From assembly GCA_902531175.1 (NCBI GenBank), contig CACADE010000003.1, positions 62,001 to 126,000 on the forward strand: a stretch of DNA of 64,000 bases. The letters are read 5' to 3'. The DNA comes from an uncultured Pelagibacteraceae bacterium. GTDB taxonomy: Bacteria > Pseudomonadota > Alphaproteobacteria > Pelagibacterales > Pelagibacteraceae. The position numbers and the translations under genes are program-made. Below, one piece after another: positions 1-8,968 of the stretch; the stretch's first letter is position 1; each line of letters opens with the position of its first letter. Under the pieces are notes generated by a model. That model was not told where the DNA came from. It saw only the letters and a list, made by a program, of their open reading frames with translations, and did no database searches.

Positions 1-1702
1 TTTCAGGAATAATAAGGCTTTCATCTTTTTTGAATGCCAATATATCTGCATTTTGCTTCTTTAAATAACCTTTATAATGTGAATTTATTTCTAATTGTTC
101 GTCAATTTCACGTGAAACATACTTAATTTCAGGCCATATTTCTCTTATTTTATTCATATTTACTGATTTTTGGCCTAAAATCTGGCTTGCCGATCTGTTA
201 ATTCCGTCTTTAGCAATATTTACACCATATTTTTCGACTTTAGATGGTGAAATATTTAAATTGTTCATCTTTATTTCAATCTTTGATAATTGTTTGAACT
301 TCTCCATAAACACTTTTGCTCTTTCACTAAGTACAACTCCAATGTTTATACCTTTTTGTGTCAACCTGACATCCGCATTGTCTGACCTAAGGGATAATCT
401 ATATTCAGCTCTAGACGTGAACATTCTATAAGGTTCTGCTACACCTTTAGTAACGAGATCATCGATCATAACTCCAATATAGGCTTCTGATCTGTCTAAA
501 ATGAAAGGCTCTTTATTCTTAATTGAAAGGGCTGCATTAATCCCCGCCATCAATCCTTGAGCTGCAGCTTCTTCATATCCTGTGGTACCGTTGATTTGAC
601 CGGCCAGGTAAAGATTTTTTATTTTTTTTGTTTCAAGGGTTAAAAATAGTTCTCTGGGATCCACAAAATCGTACTCTATAGCATAACCAGGCCTTAATAT
701 TTTTACTTTCTCTAAACCATTGATTTTACTACATATTTCTTGCTGAATATCCTCTGGCAATGAAGTAGATATCCCATTTGGGTAAATTGTATAATCATTG
801 AGTCCTTCAGGTTCCAAAAAAATTTGGTGTCTCTGCTTATCTGCAAATTTTTTAATTTTATCTTCTATAGATGGACAATATCTTGGACCAACACCATTTA
901 TACTGCCCGAATACATTGCACTTTGTTTTATATTCTTAGAAATAATTTTGTGAACAGCTTCATTAGTATATGTCATACGACATGAAATTTGTTTATTTAA
1001 ATTTTTTTTAGTTAGAAAAGAAAAAAAATATGGATCATTATCAGCATGTTGTTCCTCTAAATTTTCAAAATTTATTGTCCTAGCATCAAGTCTTGGCGGG
1101 GTACCGGTTTTAAGTCTTCCGATTTTAAAATTATATTTTTCTAATTGTTCACTTAAACCAGTAGATGGCTTTTCATTAAATCTTCCTGCTGGCGTCTTTA
1201 GCTGACCAATATGTATTAAACCATTTAAGAATGTCCCTGTTGTTAAAATGACTTTGGAAGACTTAATTTCTTTCCCTGACTGGGTAGCAAATCCAATTAT
1301 CTTATTATTTTTAAAATTAAATCTAATTACAGGATCTGAAAAAATGCTTAAATTACAATAGTTTGCAAGTTTTTCTTGCATATATTTTTTATATAATGAT
1401 CTATCACTTTGGGTTCTAGGTCCTCTCACAGCCGGTCCCCTACTTCTATTTAATAATCTAAATTGGATACCAGATTTATCTGCTACATCTCCCATAACTC
1501 CATCTAATGCATCAATTTCTCTAACTAAATGACCCTTTCCTAAACCACCAATAGCAGGATTACACGACATCTCTCCAATAGTATTCAGGTTATGAGTGAA
1601 TAATGCAGTATTAACTCCTAATCGTGCCGAAGCAGCCGCCGCCTCGCAACCTGCATGACCACCACCAACTACAACCACATCAAATATTAATTCATTTTTC
1701 AC
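1..1702 (-). CDS. mnmG: tRNA uridine-5-carboxymethylaminomethyl modification enzyme MnmG, C-terminus cut by the window edge
   Basis: FAD-dependent subunit that acts with MnmE to place the cmnm5 group on wobble uridine 34 of certain tRNAs. The visible part is about 567 codons; the family is usually near 620, so only the C-terminal end is missing beyond base 1. The N-terminus carries the dinucleotide-binding motif [14 protein letters not shown] directly after the start. I chose GTG at 1702-1700, because the ATG at 1695 is out of frame and no in-frame ATG lies nearby upstream. A sigma-70-like promoter lies just upstream (1728-1757), so it can be transcribed separately from mnmE, which precedes it on the same strand. 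In other alphaproteobacteria rsmG, parA and parB follow; that part is outside the window. Confidence 0.93.
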   Translation of the reverse strand, partial: MKNELIFDVVVVGGGHAGCEAAAASARLGVNTALFTHNLNTIGEMSCNPAIGGLGKGHLVREIDALDGVMGDVADKSGIQFRLLNRSRGPAVRGPRTQSDRSLYKKYMQEKLANYCNLSIFSDPVIRFNFKNNKIIGFATQSGKEIKSSKVILTTGTFLNGLIHIGQLKTPAGRFNEKPSTGLSEQLEKYNFKIGRLKTGTPPRLDARTINFENLEEQHADNDPYFFSFLTKKNLNKQISCRMTYTNEAVHKIISKNIKQSAMYSGSINGVGPRYCPSIEDKIKKFADKQRHQIFLEPEGLNDYTIYPNGISTSLPEDIQQEICSKINGLEKVKILRPGYAIEYDFVDPRELFLTLETKKIKNLYLAGQINGTTGYEEAAAQGLMAGINAALSIKNKEPFILDRSEAYIGVMIDDLVTKGVAEPYRMFTSRAEYRLSLRSDNADVRLTQKGINIGVVLSERAKVFMEKFKQLSKIEIKMNNLNISPSKVEKYGVNIAKDGINRSASQILGQKSVNMNKIREIWPEIKYVSREIDEQLEINSHYKGYLKKQNADILAFKKDESLIIPE

Positions 1703-1727
1703 AATTGTAATTTATTATTGATCTCAA

Positions 1728-1757
1728 ATTTTACAAGAAAACACTTATATTTGTCAA
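1728..1757 (-). promoter_or_regulatory. Predicted sigma-70-type promoter of mnmG
   Basis: On the minus strand a perfect -35 box TTGACA (1752-1757) is followed after 18 bases by TAAAAT (1728-1733). The predicted transcript starts near 1721, giving a leader of about 18 bases before the GTG start. The call rests on hexamer match and spacing only. Confidence 0.5.
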
Positions 1758-1778
1758 AAAAGCTAAGTATTTCAACAA

Positions 1779-3110
1779 TTATTTGCCTATGCAAAAGTCA
1801 CTAAAAATTGATCCTAAAATTTCTTCAACATCAATTTTTCCAACAATTATGCCCAAGTATCTTGTTGCTAATCTTAGATCTTCGGCTGCTTTATCAAAAT
1901 CATCTAAAGATTTTTTATCTTCAAAACTATTTAATTGTTCAACACATTTTTCAAGATTAAATCTATGTCTCTGTCTTGTTATAAATATATCTTCGGACGA
2001 TATGAATTTATTTTTTAAATTTCCTTTGATTTTCATAATAAGCTCATCCAAATTTTTTTCTTCTTTAATTGATATATAAATCGGATTATATTTTTTTATT
2101 TGATTTTTGATTTTATCAACTCCTAAGTCGGTTTTATTTACTACATATATTGAATTTTTTATAGCTAGGTGCTCAAAATCACTAGCAAAATCAATACTTT
2201 TTGGATCAATAACAATTATATTTAAATCTGCATATTCAGCTTTATTTAGTGCGAGCTTAATACCTTTTTTTTCAATTTCATCTTTTGAGTCTCTTATTCC
2301 AGCGGTGTCTGATAATACAACAGGATATCCATCCAGATTTAAATGGGATTCAATAACGTCTCTAGTAGTACCGGCAATTTCAGAAACTATAGCAACGTTT
2401 CTCCTAGACAAATAATTTAATAGAGATGATTTTCCTGCATTTGTAGGACCAATAATTGCAATTTTAAATCCTTCTCTAATTCTTTCACCTACTTTTTGAT
2501 CATTTAATATTTTTTCTATTTCCTCTTTTATGCTCTTTGTTTGAAAATGAATATCACTCAATATATTTGTCGGTAAATCTTCTTCAGGAAAATCAATTTT
2601 AGCCTCTACACTTGATAAAATTTTTAAAAGTCTATTTCTAATAGAATTAAACTTATCAAAATTTTTACCTGACATTATTTTAATTGCTTGCTGTCTTTGA
2701 ATTTCAGTTTCTGAAGAAATAAGGTCTGATATACTCTCTGCTTTTAACAAATTTATTTTTCCATTCTGGAAAGCTATCTTCGTGAACTCACCTGGCTCAG
2801 CTAATCTACAATCGTCAATGCTTGAAATTGATGTATACATGGCATCCACAACAGCTTTACTACCGTGTACATGAAATTCTGCCATATCTTCTCCTGTGTA
2901 GCTCATTGGTCCGGGAAACCATATTAAAATACCCTCATCTATAAGCTCATTATTGTTGAATTTATTGAATTTTCTTCTAGTTGCAACCCTCGGGTTTGGA
3001 AGATCTCTCTTAGTCAATTTTAAAATTACTTCTTTTGTCTTACTTCCAGAAATTCTTATAACTGAAATTCCAGAGATACCTTTGCCTGATGAAAGAGCAT
3101 ATATTGTCAT
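1779..3110 (-). CDS. mnmE: tRNA modification GTPase MnmE
   Basis: Partner of MnmG in wobble-uridine modification; a GTPase that binds a formyl-tetrahydrofolate-type C1 donor through its N-terminal domain. At 443 residues it is of normal family length. The G domain sits inside a helical domain: P-loop GPTNAGKSS at 221-229, AGTTRD near 246-251, DTAG at 268-271 and an NKTD motif. The protein ends in CIGK, matching the family's C-terminal C[IL]GK signature, whose cysteine is essential for activity. It lies 76 bases upstream of mnmG on the same strand. A perfect -10 box ends 7 bases before the ATG, so the transcript may be leaderless. Confidence 0.96.
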   Translation of the reverse strand: MTIYALSSGKGISGISVIRISGSKTKEVILKLTKRDLPNPRVATRRKFNKFNNNELIDEGILIWFPGPMSYTGEDMAEFHVHGSKAVVDAMYTSISSIDDCRLAEPGEFTKIAFQNGKINLLKAESISDLISSETEIQRQQAIKIMSGKNFDKFNSIRNRLLKILSSVEAKIDFPEEDLPTNILSDIHFQTKSIKEEIEKILNDQKVGERIREGFKIAIIGPTNAGKSSLLNYLSRRNVAIVSEIAGTTRDVIESHLNLDGYPVVLSDTAGIRDSKDEIEKKGIKLALNKAEYADLNIIVIDPKSIDFASDFEHLAIKNSIYVVNKTDLGVDKIKNQIKKYNPIYISIKEEKNLDELIMKIKGNLKNKFISSEDIFITRQRHRFNLEKCVEQLNSFEDKKSLDDFDKAAEDLRLATRYLGIIVGKIDVEEILGSIFSDFCIGK

Positions 3111-3113
3111 TGG

Positions 3114-3123
3114 TATAATTATA
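3114..3123. promoter_or_regulatory. Palindromic double -10 box between mnmE and the sulfotransferase gene
   Basis: The 10-base palindrome TATAATTATA contains TATAAT on both strands: plus strand 3114-3119 and minus strand 3118-3123. On the minus strand it ends exactly 7 bases before the mnmE ATG (3110), placing the start point at or next to the ATG. On the plus strand it lies 37 bases before the sulfotransferase ATG. Neither side has a convincing -35 box. Confidence 0.4.
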
Positions 3124-3156
3124 GCTAGTATTGATTTTAATTACATATTTATTTAG

Positions 3157-3996
3157 ATGATATTTTGGATTGCATCTTACCCGAAAAGTGGAAACACTTA
3201 CATAAGGTCTTTTTTATCGGCATATTATTTTTCTGATAGCGGTCAATTTGACTTTGATTTATTGAAAAATATTAAACAATTTCCAAACCCAGAATTTTTT
3301 GATGGACCTATAAAAACAATTGAAGATGCAGCAAATAATTGGATTTTTTCTCAAAGAAAAATTAAGGAGAAAAAAAAAATTAAAATGCTGAAAACGCATA
3401 ACTTTTTAGGAGCTTACAAAGGTCAACCGTTTACAACGGTTGATTATACTTTAGGTGCAATTTATGTAGTTAGAGATCCTCGTAATGTTATTACATCAGT
3501 AATGAATCATTTTGGTTTAAATGTAGACAAGGCTTTTGAATTTATGACAGATATTCAAAAAGGGACAAGCTTTAAAATTGAAGACGATTTTTCAACCTAC
3601 ACATTTCTAAGCGATTGGTCTAACCATTATAAATCATGGGCTCATTCTAAAAATTTCAGAAAATTGATAATTAAATATGAAGACCTTGAAGAAAACAAAT
3701 ATGAAACATTTAGAGATATAGTAGTTTTTGTAAATGCCTTATTAAATAGAACAGAAAGGGTTGATAAGAAAAAATTAGAAAATGCAGTTAAAAGTACTAA
3801 CTTTAATGTTTTAAAAAATTTAGAGAAAAATAAAGGTTTTGGAGAAGCCCTGTATTCTGAAAAAGATAAAAAGAAAAGAACATTTTTTAATTTAGGATTT
3901 AATAATAGATGGAAGAAATTGTTAAGAGAAGATATAAGAGAAAATCTGGAAAGTAATTTTAGATCAGAAATGAAAGAGTTGGGGTATTTAGATTAA
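3157..3996 (+). CDS. Sulfotransferase-domain protein (PAPS-dependent)
   Basis: Predicted cytoplasmic sulfotransferase moving a sulfuryl group from PAPS to an unknown acceptor. The 5'-phosphosulfate loop is seen as YPKSGNT at residues 8-14 and the 3'-phosphate-binding region as [11 protein letters not shown] near 104-114; a KTHN motif lies near 79-82. Length of 279 residues fits the family. It is the only plus-strand gene among the minus-strand genes left of the origin and sits between rho and mnmE, which are usually neighbours in alphaproteobacteria, so it is probably an insertion. Its stop overlaps the rho stop by 4 bases (TTAA). The acceptor could be a glycan, a lipid or a small molecule; the sequence does not say. 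Confidence 0.85.
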   Translation: MIFWIASYPKSGNTYIRSFLSAYYFSDSGQFDFDLLKNIKQFPNPEFFDGPIKTIEDAANNWIFSQRKIKEKKKIKMLKTHNFLGAYKGQPFTTVDYTLGAIYVVRDPRNVITSVMNHFGLNVDKAFEFMTDIQKGTSFKIEDDFSTYTFLSDWSNHYKSWAHSKNFRKLIIKYEDLEENKYETFRDIVVFVNALLNRTERVDKKKLENAVKSTNFNVLKNLEKNKGFGEALYSEKDKKKRTFFNLGFNNRWKKLLREDIRENLESNFRSEMKELGYLD

Positions 3997-5264
3997 GCTG
4001 GTTTATTCATTGAATTAAAAAATTCCGCATTATTTTTAGTATCTTTTAATTTAGAATTTATAAACTCTATAGCATCCATAGATCCCATAGGAGCTATTAT
4101 TCTTCTCAACACATTCATTTTCTGGAGATCATTCTTATCAAAAATAAGCTCCTCTCTCCTTGTCCCCGATTTTGTAATGTCAATTGCTGGGAATATTCTT
4201 TTTTCTGATATTTTCCTATCTAAAATAGTCTCACTATTTCCTGTACCTTTAAATTCCTCAAAAATTACCTCATCCATTCTACTACCTGTATCAATTAAAG
4301 CTGTAGCTATTATAGTAAGAGAGCCACCTTCTTCAATATTTCTCGCAGCTCCAAAAAATCTTTTTGGCCTTTGTAAAGCGTTAGCATCTACACCCCCGGT
4401 GAGCACTTTTCCAGAGCTTGGGACAACAGCATTATAAGCCCTGCCTAATCTAGTTATTGAGTCTAACAAAATTACCACATCCTTTTTATGCTCTGTTAAT
4501 CTTTTTGCTTTTTCAATCACCATTTCTGCAACCGCAACATGCCTCTGTGCTGGTTCATCAAAAGTAGAGCTAATAACTTCACCTTTTACAGTTCTTTGCA
4601 TATCTGTTACTTCCTCTGGTCTTTCGTCAATTAATAAAACCATCAGATAACATTCTGGATGATTTGCAGTAATTGAGTTAGCAATACTTTGTAAAATCAT
4701 AGTTTTTCCAGCTTTAGGAGGGGATATTATAAGAGATCTTTGACCTTTTCCAATTGGGCTTACCAGATCAATTAATCTAGGAGTTAAGTCTATTTTTTTC
4801 TCAACTTTATTGGTTTCAACTTCCATAACCAACTGTTTATTTGGATAAAGCGGGGTTAAGTTATCAAATGCTATTTTATGTTTAAATTTATCTGTTTCCT
4901 CAAAATTTATTTTGCTTACTTGCAGCAATGCAAAATATCTTTCACCATCTTTTGGAGCTCTTATTGGTCCTTCAACAGTATCTCCAGTTCTAAGACCAAA
5001 TCTTCTAATCTGGTTTGGGCTTACATAAATGTCGTCAGCACCTGGTAAGTAATTTGATTCCATTGCTCTTAAAAAACCAAAGCCATCCTGTAACAATTGT
5101 AGCACTCCGCCTCCGGTAATTTCTTCTTCTTTTTCTGCAAGCTTTTTTAATATAGCAAAATAGATTTCTTGCCTTCTTAAAGTGCTCGCATTTTCAATTC
5201 CTAAATTCTCTGCTTCTGTGATTAGCTTTTCGGAGCTTTTTTCTTTTAGTTCTTGTATATTCAT
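3993..5264 (-). CDS. rho: Transcription termination factor Rho
   Basis: Hexameric RNA-dependent ATPase that releases transcripts. At 423 residues it has the normal layout: N-terminal helical region (about 1-45), cold-shock-like RNA-binding domain with GFGFLR near 61-66, and the RecA-like motor with P-loop SPPKAGKT at 181-188 and Walker B LLIDE near 210-214. The conserved Q- and R-loop segments are present. Last gene of the run hemE-hemH-hemG-rho, with an 87-base leader after hemG that holds its own promoter and an inverted repeat. With almost no intrinsic terminators in the window, Rho probably has a large role in this cell. Confidence 0.97.
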   Translation of the reverse strand: MNIQELKEKSSEKLITEAENLGIENASTLRRQEIYFAILKKLAEKEEEITGGGVLQLLQDGFGFLRAMESNYLPGADDIYVSPNQIRRFGLRTGDTVEGPIRAPKDGERYFALLQVSKINFEETDKFKHKIAFDNLTPLYPNKQLVMEVETNKVEKKIDLTPRLIDLVSPIGKGQRSLIISPPKAGKTMILQSIANSITANHPECYLMVLLIDERPEEVTDMQRTVKGEVISSTFDEPAQRHVAVAEMVIEKAKRLTEHKKDVVILLDSITRLGRAYNAVVPSSGKVLTGGVDANALQRPKRFFGAARNIEEGGSLTIIATALIDTGSRMDEVIFEEFKGTGNSETILDRKISEKRIFPAIDITKSGTRREELIFDKNDLQKMNVLRRIIAPMGSMDAIEFINSKLKDTKNNAEFFNSMNKPA

Positions 5265-5268
5265 AATG

Positions 5269-5347
5269 TAGGGATTTTTTAATTAGATACTTTAATATAA
5301 TAATATGGCTCAGTAATTTCAACCCCAGATTACTTAAAAATCCCCTA
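5269..5347 (-). promoter_or_regulatory. Long-range inverted repeat in the rho leader
   Basis: Arms at 5269-5282 and 5334-5347 are near-perfect inverted copies (TAGGGATTTTTTAA against the complement TAGGGGATTTTTAA), separated by 51 bases. On the minus strand the second arm ends 4 bases before the rho ATG. There is no U-tract after it, so it is not an ordinary terminator. The predicted rho promoter lies in the loop, so only transcripts read through from hemG would contain both arms. Confidence 0.4.
5294..5322 (-). promoter_or_regulatory. Predicted promoter of rho
   Basis: On the minus strand TTGAAA (5317-5322) is followed after exactly 17 bases by TATATT (5294-5299). The expected start is near 5287, giving a leader of about 22 bases before the rho ATG. 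Match and spacing are good; expression has not been tested. Confidence 0.55.
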
Positions 5348-5351
5348 AATT

Positions 5352-5876
5352 TTACAAATTTTCCAATTCTTTTGCAAATTTCTTAACATTTTCCCAATTT
5401 GTAAATTCGTAAGAATTGTTTATGTCAGTTGGGCCTTTTGTAATAAGCATGATGAATCTAATAATATTTTTGTTAATAAAATTGTAATTTGGATAGTCCA
5501 CTTTACCAGCAAATACAGAAAGCTTGTTTGGTTTCCAATCTGTTTTTTTTAGAAACTTTATTACGTATGGATTAGTTTCTGCTTTACTCTTTTCTTTCTT
5601 TCTGGCAACAACATTTACTGAAAAAAATGCAGTTTTTTTTGAATTTAAAATATTTTTATTTTTAACAACAAAGTCCAAAACTTTTTTACTGTGTCTACCA
5701 TATCTAATACTTGCTCCTATTATTATTTTTTCACAAAATTTTAAATTTTCATCCGCCACTTCATTTAATGGAATTAGTTTAAATTTATTATATGGCGATA
5801 AATGGTCTTTTATTCTCTCACAAATTTTTTTTGTTTGTCCATCCGTCGATGAATAAATTATTAAATCCTCCATCAT
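5352..5876 (-). CDS. hemG: Flavodoxin-type protoporphyrinogen IX oxidase HemG
   Basis: Predicted FMN protein that oxidises protoporphyrinogen IX to protoporphyrin IX, passing electrons to the quinone pool. The 174 residues begin with a flavodoxin-like strand and phosphate loop (LIIYSSTDGQTKKI, residues 5-18) and contain the GASIRYGRHS segment typical of HemG, plus a long insertion loop as in the E. coli enzyme. It starts directly after the hemH stop, so the haem genes are surely cotranscribed. Most alphaproteobacteria have the unrelated membrane protein HemJ in this neighbourhood, so this looks like a functional replacement. A general flavodoxin-domain protein is the alternative; position beside hemH favours HemG. 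Confidence 0.85.
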   Translation of the reverse strand: MMEDLIIYSSTDGQTKKICERIKDHLSPYNKFKLIPLNEVADENLKFCEKIIIGASIRYGRHSKKVLDFVVKNKNILNSKKTAFFSVNVVARKKEKSKAETNPYVIKFLKKTDWKPNKLSVFAGKVDYPNYNFINKNIIRFIMLITKGPTDINNSYEFTNWENVKKFAKELENL

Positions 5877-6866
5877 TTAAATATTTTTTTGAATAAGATT
5901 ATTTATTAATTTAATATGGTCATCATTATCATTTAAACATGGTATCATATCAAAATTTTCTCCTCCAGATTCCATGAAACTTTCTTTTCCTTGTATTAAT
6001 ATTTCCTCTAAAGTTTCAACACAATCTGAAGAAAATCCAGGGCATATTGCAAGGACATTTTTTACTCCCTCCTTTGGTAAACTTTCTAAAGTTTTATCAG
6101 TGTACGGTTTAAGCCATTCTTGTGGTCCAAATCTAGACTGAAAAGTAGTTTTAATTTCAATTGATTTAAACTTTTCAGATATTAGTCTTGTGGTCTTGTG
6201 ACAATAACAATGATAAGGATCACCTTTATCAAAATATTTCTTTGGGATACCATGATAAGAAGCCAAAATTAAATCTGGCTTCCAATTTATCTTCTCTAAT
6301 TTTTGATTAATTGAGTTAACGAGGGCATCAATATAAAGAGGATTTGACTCATAATGTGGTATAATTTTCAAGGATGGTTGCCATCTCATATTCATTAAGG
6401 TTCTATATACTTCATCACATACTGTGGCTGTGGTTGCTGCTGAATATTGCGGATATAGAGGAAGAATTACAAGATTTTCACAACCATTTTCTTGTAATTT
6501 TTTAATTTTACTTTTAATACTTGGATTTCCATATCTCATAGCAAAATCTATTATTAAATTATCATTTGATATTTGATCTGAAACTTTTTTTGTTTGCTTA
6601 CGAGTATAATATAATAAAGGTGAGATATTATCTTTTTTCATCCAAATTTCTTTATATGCCTTTGCGGTTTTAGATGGTCTTAAATTAAGAATAAAAACGT
6701 TTAATATTATTTGCCATAAAATTGGATTAACTTCTATTACTCTCCTATCAGATAGAAACTCTTTTAGATATTTCCTTATATCAAGCCAACCTGTTGAGTC
6801 TGGTGTGCCTAAGTTTATTATTAAAATTCCTGTTTTTCCAAATTTAACCTCCGGATGATTTTCCAT
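5877..6866 (-). CDS. hemH: Ferrochelatase
   Basis: Inserts Fe2+ into protoporphyrin IX, the last step of haem b synthesis. The 329-residue length is normal. Visible family motifs are LINLGTPDS (about 16-24), LPLYPQYS (135-142), SYHGIPKKY (203-211) with the metal-binding His at 205, and PGFSSDCVETLEEI (276-289) with the catalytic Glu. Its start overlaps the hemE stop by one base (TAATG), and hemG follows without a gap, so the three are translationally linked. No transmembrane segment is evident. Confidence 0.97.
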   Translation of the reverse strand: MENHPEVKFGKTGILIINLGTPDSTGWLDIRKYLKEFLSDRRVIEVNPILWQIILNVFILNLRPSKTAKAYKEIWMKKDNISPLLYYTRKQTKKVSDQISNDNLIIDFAMRYGNPSIKSKIKKLQENGCENLVILPLYPQYSAATTATVCDEVYRTLMNMRWQPSLKIIPHYESNPLYIDALVNSINQKLEKINWKPDLILASYHGIPKKYFDKGDPYHCYCHKTTRLISEKFKSIEIKTTFQSRFGPQEWLKPYTDKTLESLPKEGVKNVLAICPGFSSDCVETLEEILIQGKESFMESGGENFDMIPCLNDNDDHIKLINNLIQKNI

Positions 6867-7867
6867 TATTTAAAATTCCTCACTATTGTCACCATTTCTT
6901 CGACCATATCAATTCTAGTTTCAGGAAGGATACCATGTCCTAGATTAAATACATAAGGATGATCTCTAAAAATTTCTAAATATTTTGTAACTTCATTTTT
7001 TAAACTTTTCTTATCGGTTAATAGAATTTTTGGATCAAGCCCACCTTGTATAGGAATACTAACGTTTTTAAGTAAGTTCTCTGGCTCGACGTTATAATCT
7101 ATATTTACCATATCTGGTTTTACATTCTTACAAAATAGAGGGTAATCAGATATACCTCTCGGAAAACATATAACCGGGACACCAAGTTGTTTTGTAAAGT
7201 TTACCAATGATAATGTTGGATTATATAAAAATTTATCAAAATCCTTTTCAATTAGGCCTGACCAGCTATCAAAAATTTGTATTATAGTAGCTCCAGCGTT
7301 GACTTGATTTTTAATATGTATCTTAATGAATTTATCAAGAATTCTTAACAAGTAATCGACCCGTTCCATATCTGCAAAAAAATTGTTAGATAAACCATTT
7401 TTTGGTGAAACTTTATTAATCATATAAACTAACAAGGTCCAAGGAGCTCCCACAAAACCTATTAAATCTTTATTCTTTAGTTTTTTATTTTTACTCAAAT
7501 TTTGTAAAAGTTTATAAATTGGTGACATTCTATCTGTAAAGCTTAATTCGTCCAAATCTGACAATTCATTTAAATTTATTTCACCAAGGTTTGGTCCAAA
7601 ATTTTTTTTAAATTCTACTTTTTGTCCAAGTCCATAAGGTATCATTAAAATATCTGAAAAAATAATTGCTGCATCAAAATCAAACCTATCTAAAGGTTGA
7701 AGAGTTATTTGTTCCGACAGCTCCGCATTTAAACACAATTCAATAAAATTTGTATTAAGTTTCCTTATTTCCCTAAATTCTGGCAAATATCTTCCTGCTT
7801 GTCTCATTAACCACATAGGGTTTATATTTGTTTTTTTATTTATTAAACATTCCTTTATTGGTGTCAT
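6866..7867 (-). CDS. hemE: Uroporphyrinogen decarboxylase
   Basis: Converts uroporphyrinogen III to coproporphyrinogen III. The 333 residues include the signature WLMRQAGRYLPEFR (19-32), the FSDILMIPYGLGQ region and the C-terminal NLGHGILP motif. First gene of a leftward run hemE-hemH-hemG-rho. It is divergent from ppsR, and the 279-base gap between the two is the likely replication origin. In Caulobacter and Rickettsia hemE likewise borders oriC. Confidence 0.97.
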   Translation of the reverse strand: MTPIKECLINKKTNINPMWLMRQAGRYLPEFREIRKLNTNFIELCLNAELSEQITLQPLDRFDFDAAIIFSDILMIPYGLGQKVEFKKNFGPNLGEINLNELSDLDELSFTDRMSPIYKLLQNLSKNKKLKNKDLIGFVGAPWTLLVYMINKVSPKNGLSNNFFADMERVDYLLRILDKFIKIHIKNQVNAGATIIQIFDSWSGLIEKDFDKFLYNPTLSLVNFTKQLGVPVICFPRGISDYPLFCKNVKPDMVNIDYNVEPENLLKNVSIPIQGGLDPKILLTDKKSLKNEVTKYLEIFRDHPYVFNLGHGILPETRIDMVEEMVTIVRNFK

Positions 7868-8146
7868 AATTAATAAGTAATATATTTAGATTTATTATTA
7901 GTATGATTTGTTAATAACGTAAATTACTCAATTTAAACACTTTATTAATTATTTATACATTCTGTTAGTTTAAAATACGCGTAATCTCTGAATTATTGTA
8001 TGGTTCCTGTCGAACTTAAAAGATGTTTATAAGTTATTAACATTTATAAATTTGTTAATTATATGTGATTAAATTGTAAAAATTGCTTCTAGTTGCTTAT
8101 TTTTATAAACTTCTTATTTTATAAATATTTTATAAACAAATAATAC
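7868..8146. other. Candidate chromosomal replication origin (oriC)
   Basis: This is the longest gap in the window at 279 bases, very A+T-rich, between divergent hemE and ppsR. The same gene pair borders oriC in Caulobacter crescentus and Rickettsia. Genes on both sides read away from it for several kilobases. I find DnaA-box-like sites with one or two mismatches to TTATNCACA: TTATAAACA at 8130-8138 (plus) and 8024-8032 (minus), TTATAAACT at 8103-8111, and weaker TTATACATT near 7954. No perfect box is present. It must also hold the promoters of hemE and ppsR, which I could not assign with confidence. Confidence 0.5.
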
Positions 8147-8968
8147 ATGAAAAATACACACCAAGTTTACTTAATATCTGATTCTACTGGGGAAACATTA
8201 GATAGGATATTTATGGCTCTAAAAGCTCAATTTAATAATTTTAATTATGACTTAAACCAATTTTCCTTCACCAGAACTGAAAATCAAATTACTACAATTC
8301 TAAGAAATGCAAAAAAGCAAGATAGCCCAATTATTTTGTACACTGTTGTAAATAGTAAATTAGCCAAGTTTCTCGCAGAAGAAGCTAATAAGAAAAAGAT
8401 ACCTTGTTTCGGAGTATTGGGCGATTTAATTTTAAACTTTTCAAAAATACTTAACGAAAAGGCCACTCATGAACCAAGCGCACAACATGTTTTAGATGAA
8501 GATTATTATAAAAGAATTGAGGCAATTCAGTTTACAATGAATCATGATGATGGAAATAACACTGAAAATATTCTAGACTCCGATATTATTTTAATAGGAG
8601 TAAGCCGTACTAGCAAAACTCCCACATCAATCTACTTAGCAAATAAGGGATTAAAAACTTCTAATATACCCTTAGTAAATGACATGGTTATTCCGCAAGA
8701 GGTTATTAAATCTAAAAAAATTTGTGTAATTGGTTTAACAACCGAAGCTGAAAGATTATTTGATATAAGGAGAAATAGATTAATATCCTTAAAAGAAAAT
8801 GAAGCTTCTGATTATACAAATTTAGAGAAAATTAAAGCTGAAGTTGAACAATCAAAAAAAATTTTTAAAAAAAATCAATGGCCCACTATTGATGTTACTA
8901 GAAAATCTGTTGAAGAAACAGCAGCGTCAATTATAAAAATTTATGAAATCCAGAGTAAAAATGCATAA
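8147..8968 (+). CDS. Pyruvate,phosphate dikinase / PEP synthase regulatory protein (DUF299)
   Basis: Bifunctional serine/threonine kinase and phosphorylase family that turns PPDK or PEP synthase off and on in response to ADP and phosphate. The 273 residues carry SDSTGET (11-17) at the N-terminus and the family P-loop GVSRTSKTPTS (151-161). It is the first rightward gene after the candidate origin and corresponds to the RP001-type gene next to oriC in other alphaproteobacteria. The target enzyme is not in the window. Its end overlaps the chosen maf start by 8 bases. Confidence 0.93.
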   Translation: MKNTHQVYLISDSTGETLDRIFMALKAQFNNFNYDLNQFSFTRTENQITTILRNAKKQDSPIILYTVVNSKLAKFLAEEANKKKIPCFGVLGDLILNFSKILNEKATHEPSAQHVLDEDYYKRIEAIQFTMNHDDGNNTENILDSDIILIGVSRTSKTPTSIYLANKGLKTSNIPLVNDMVIPQEVIKSKKICVIGLTTEAERLFDIRRNRLISLKENEASDYTNLEKIKAEVEQSKKIFKKNQWPTIDVTRKSVEETAASIIKIYEIQSKNA

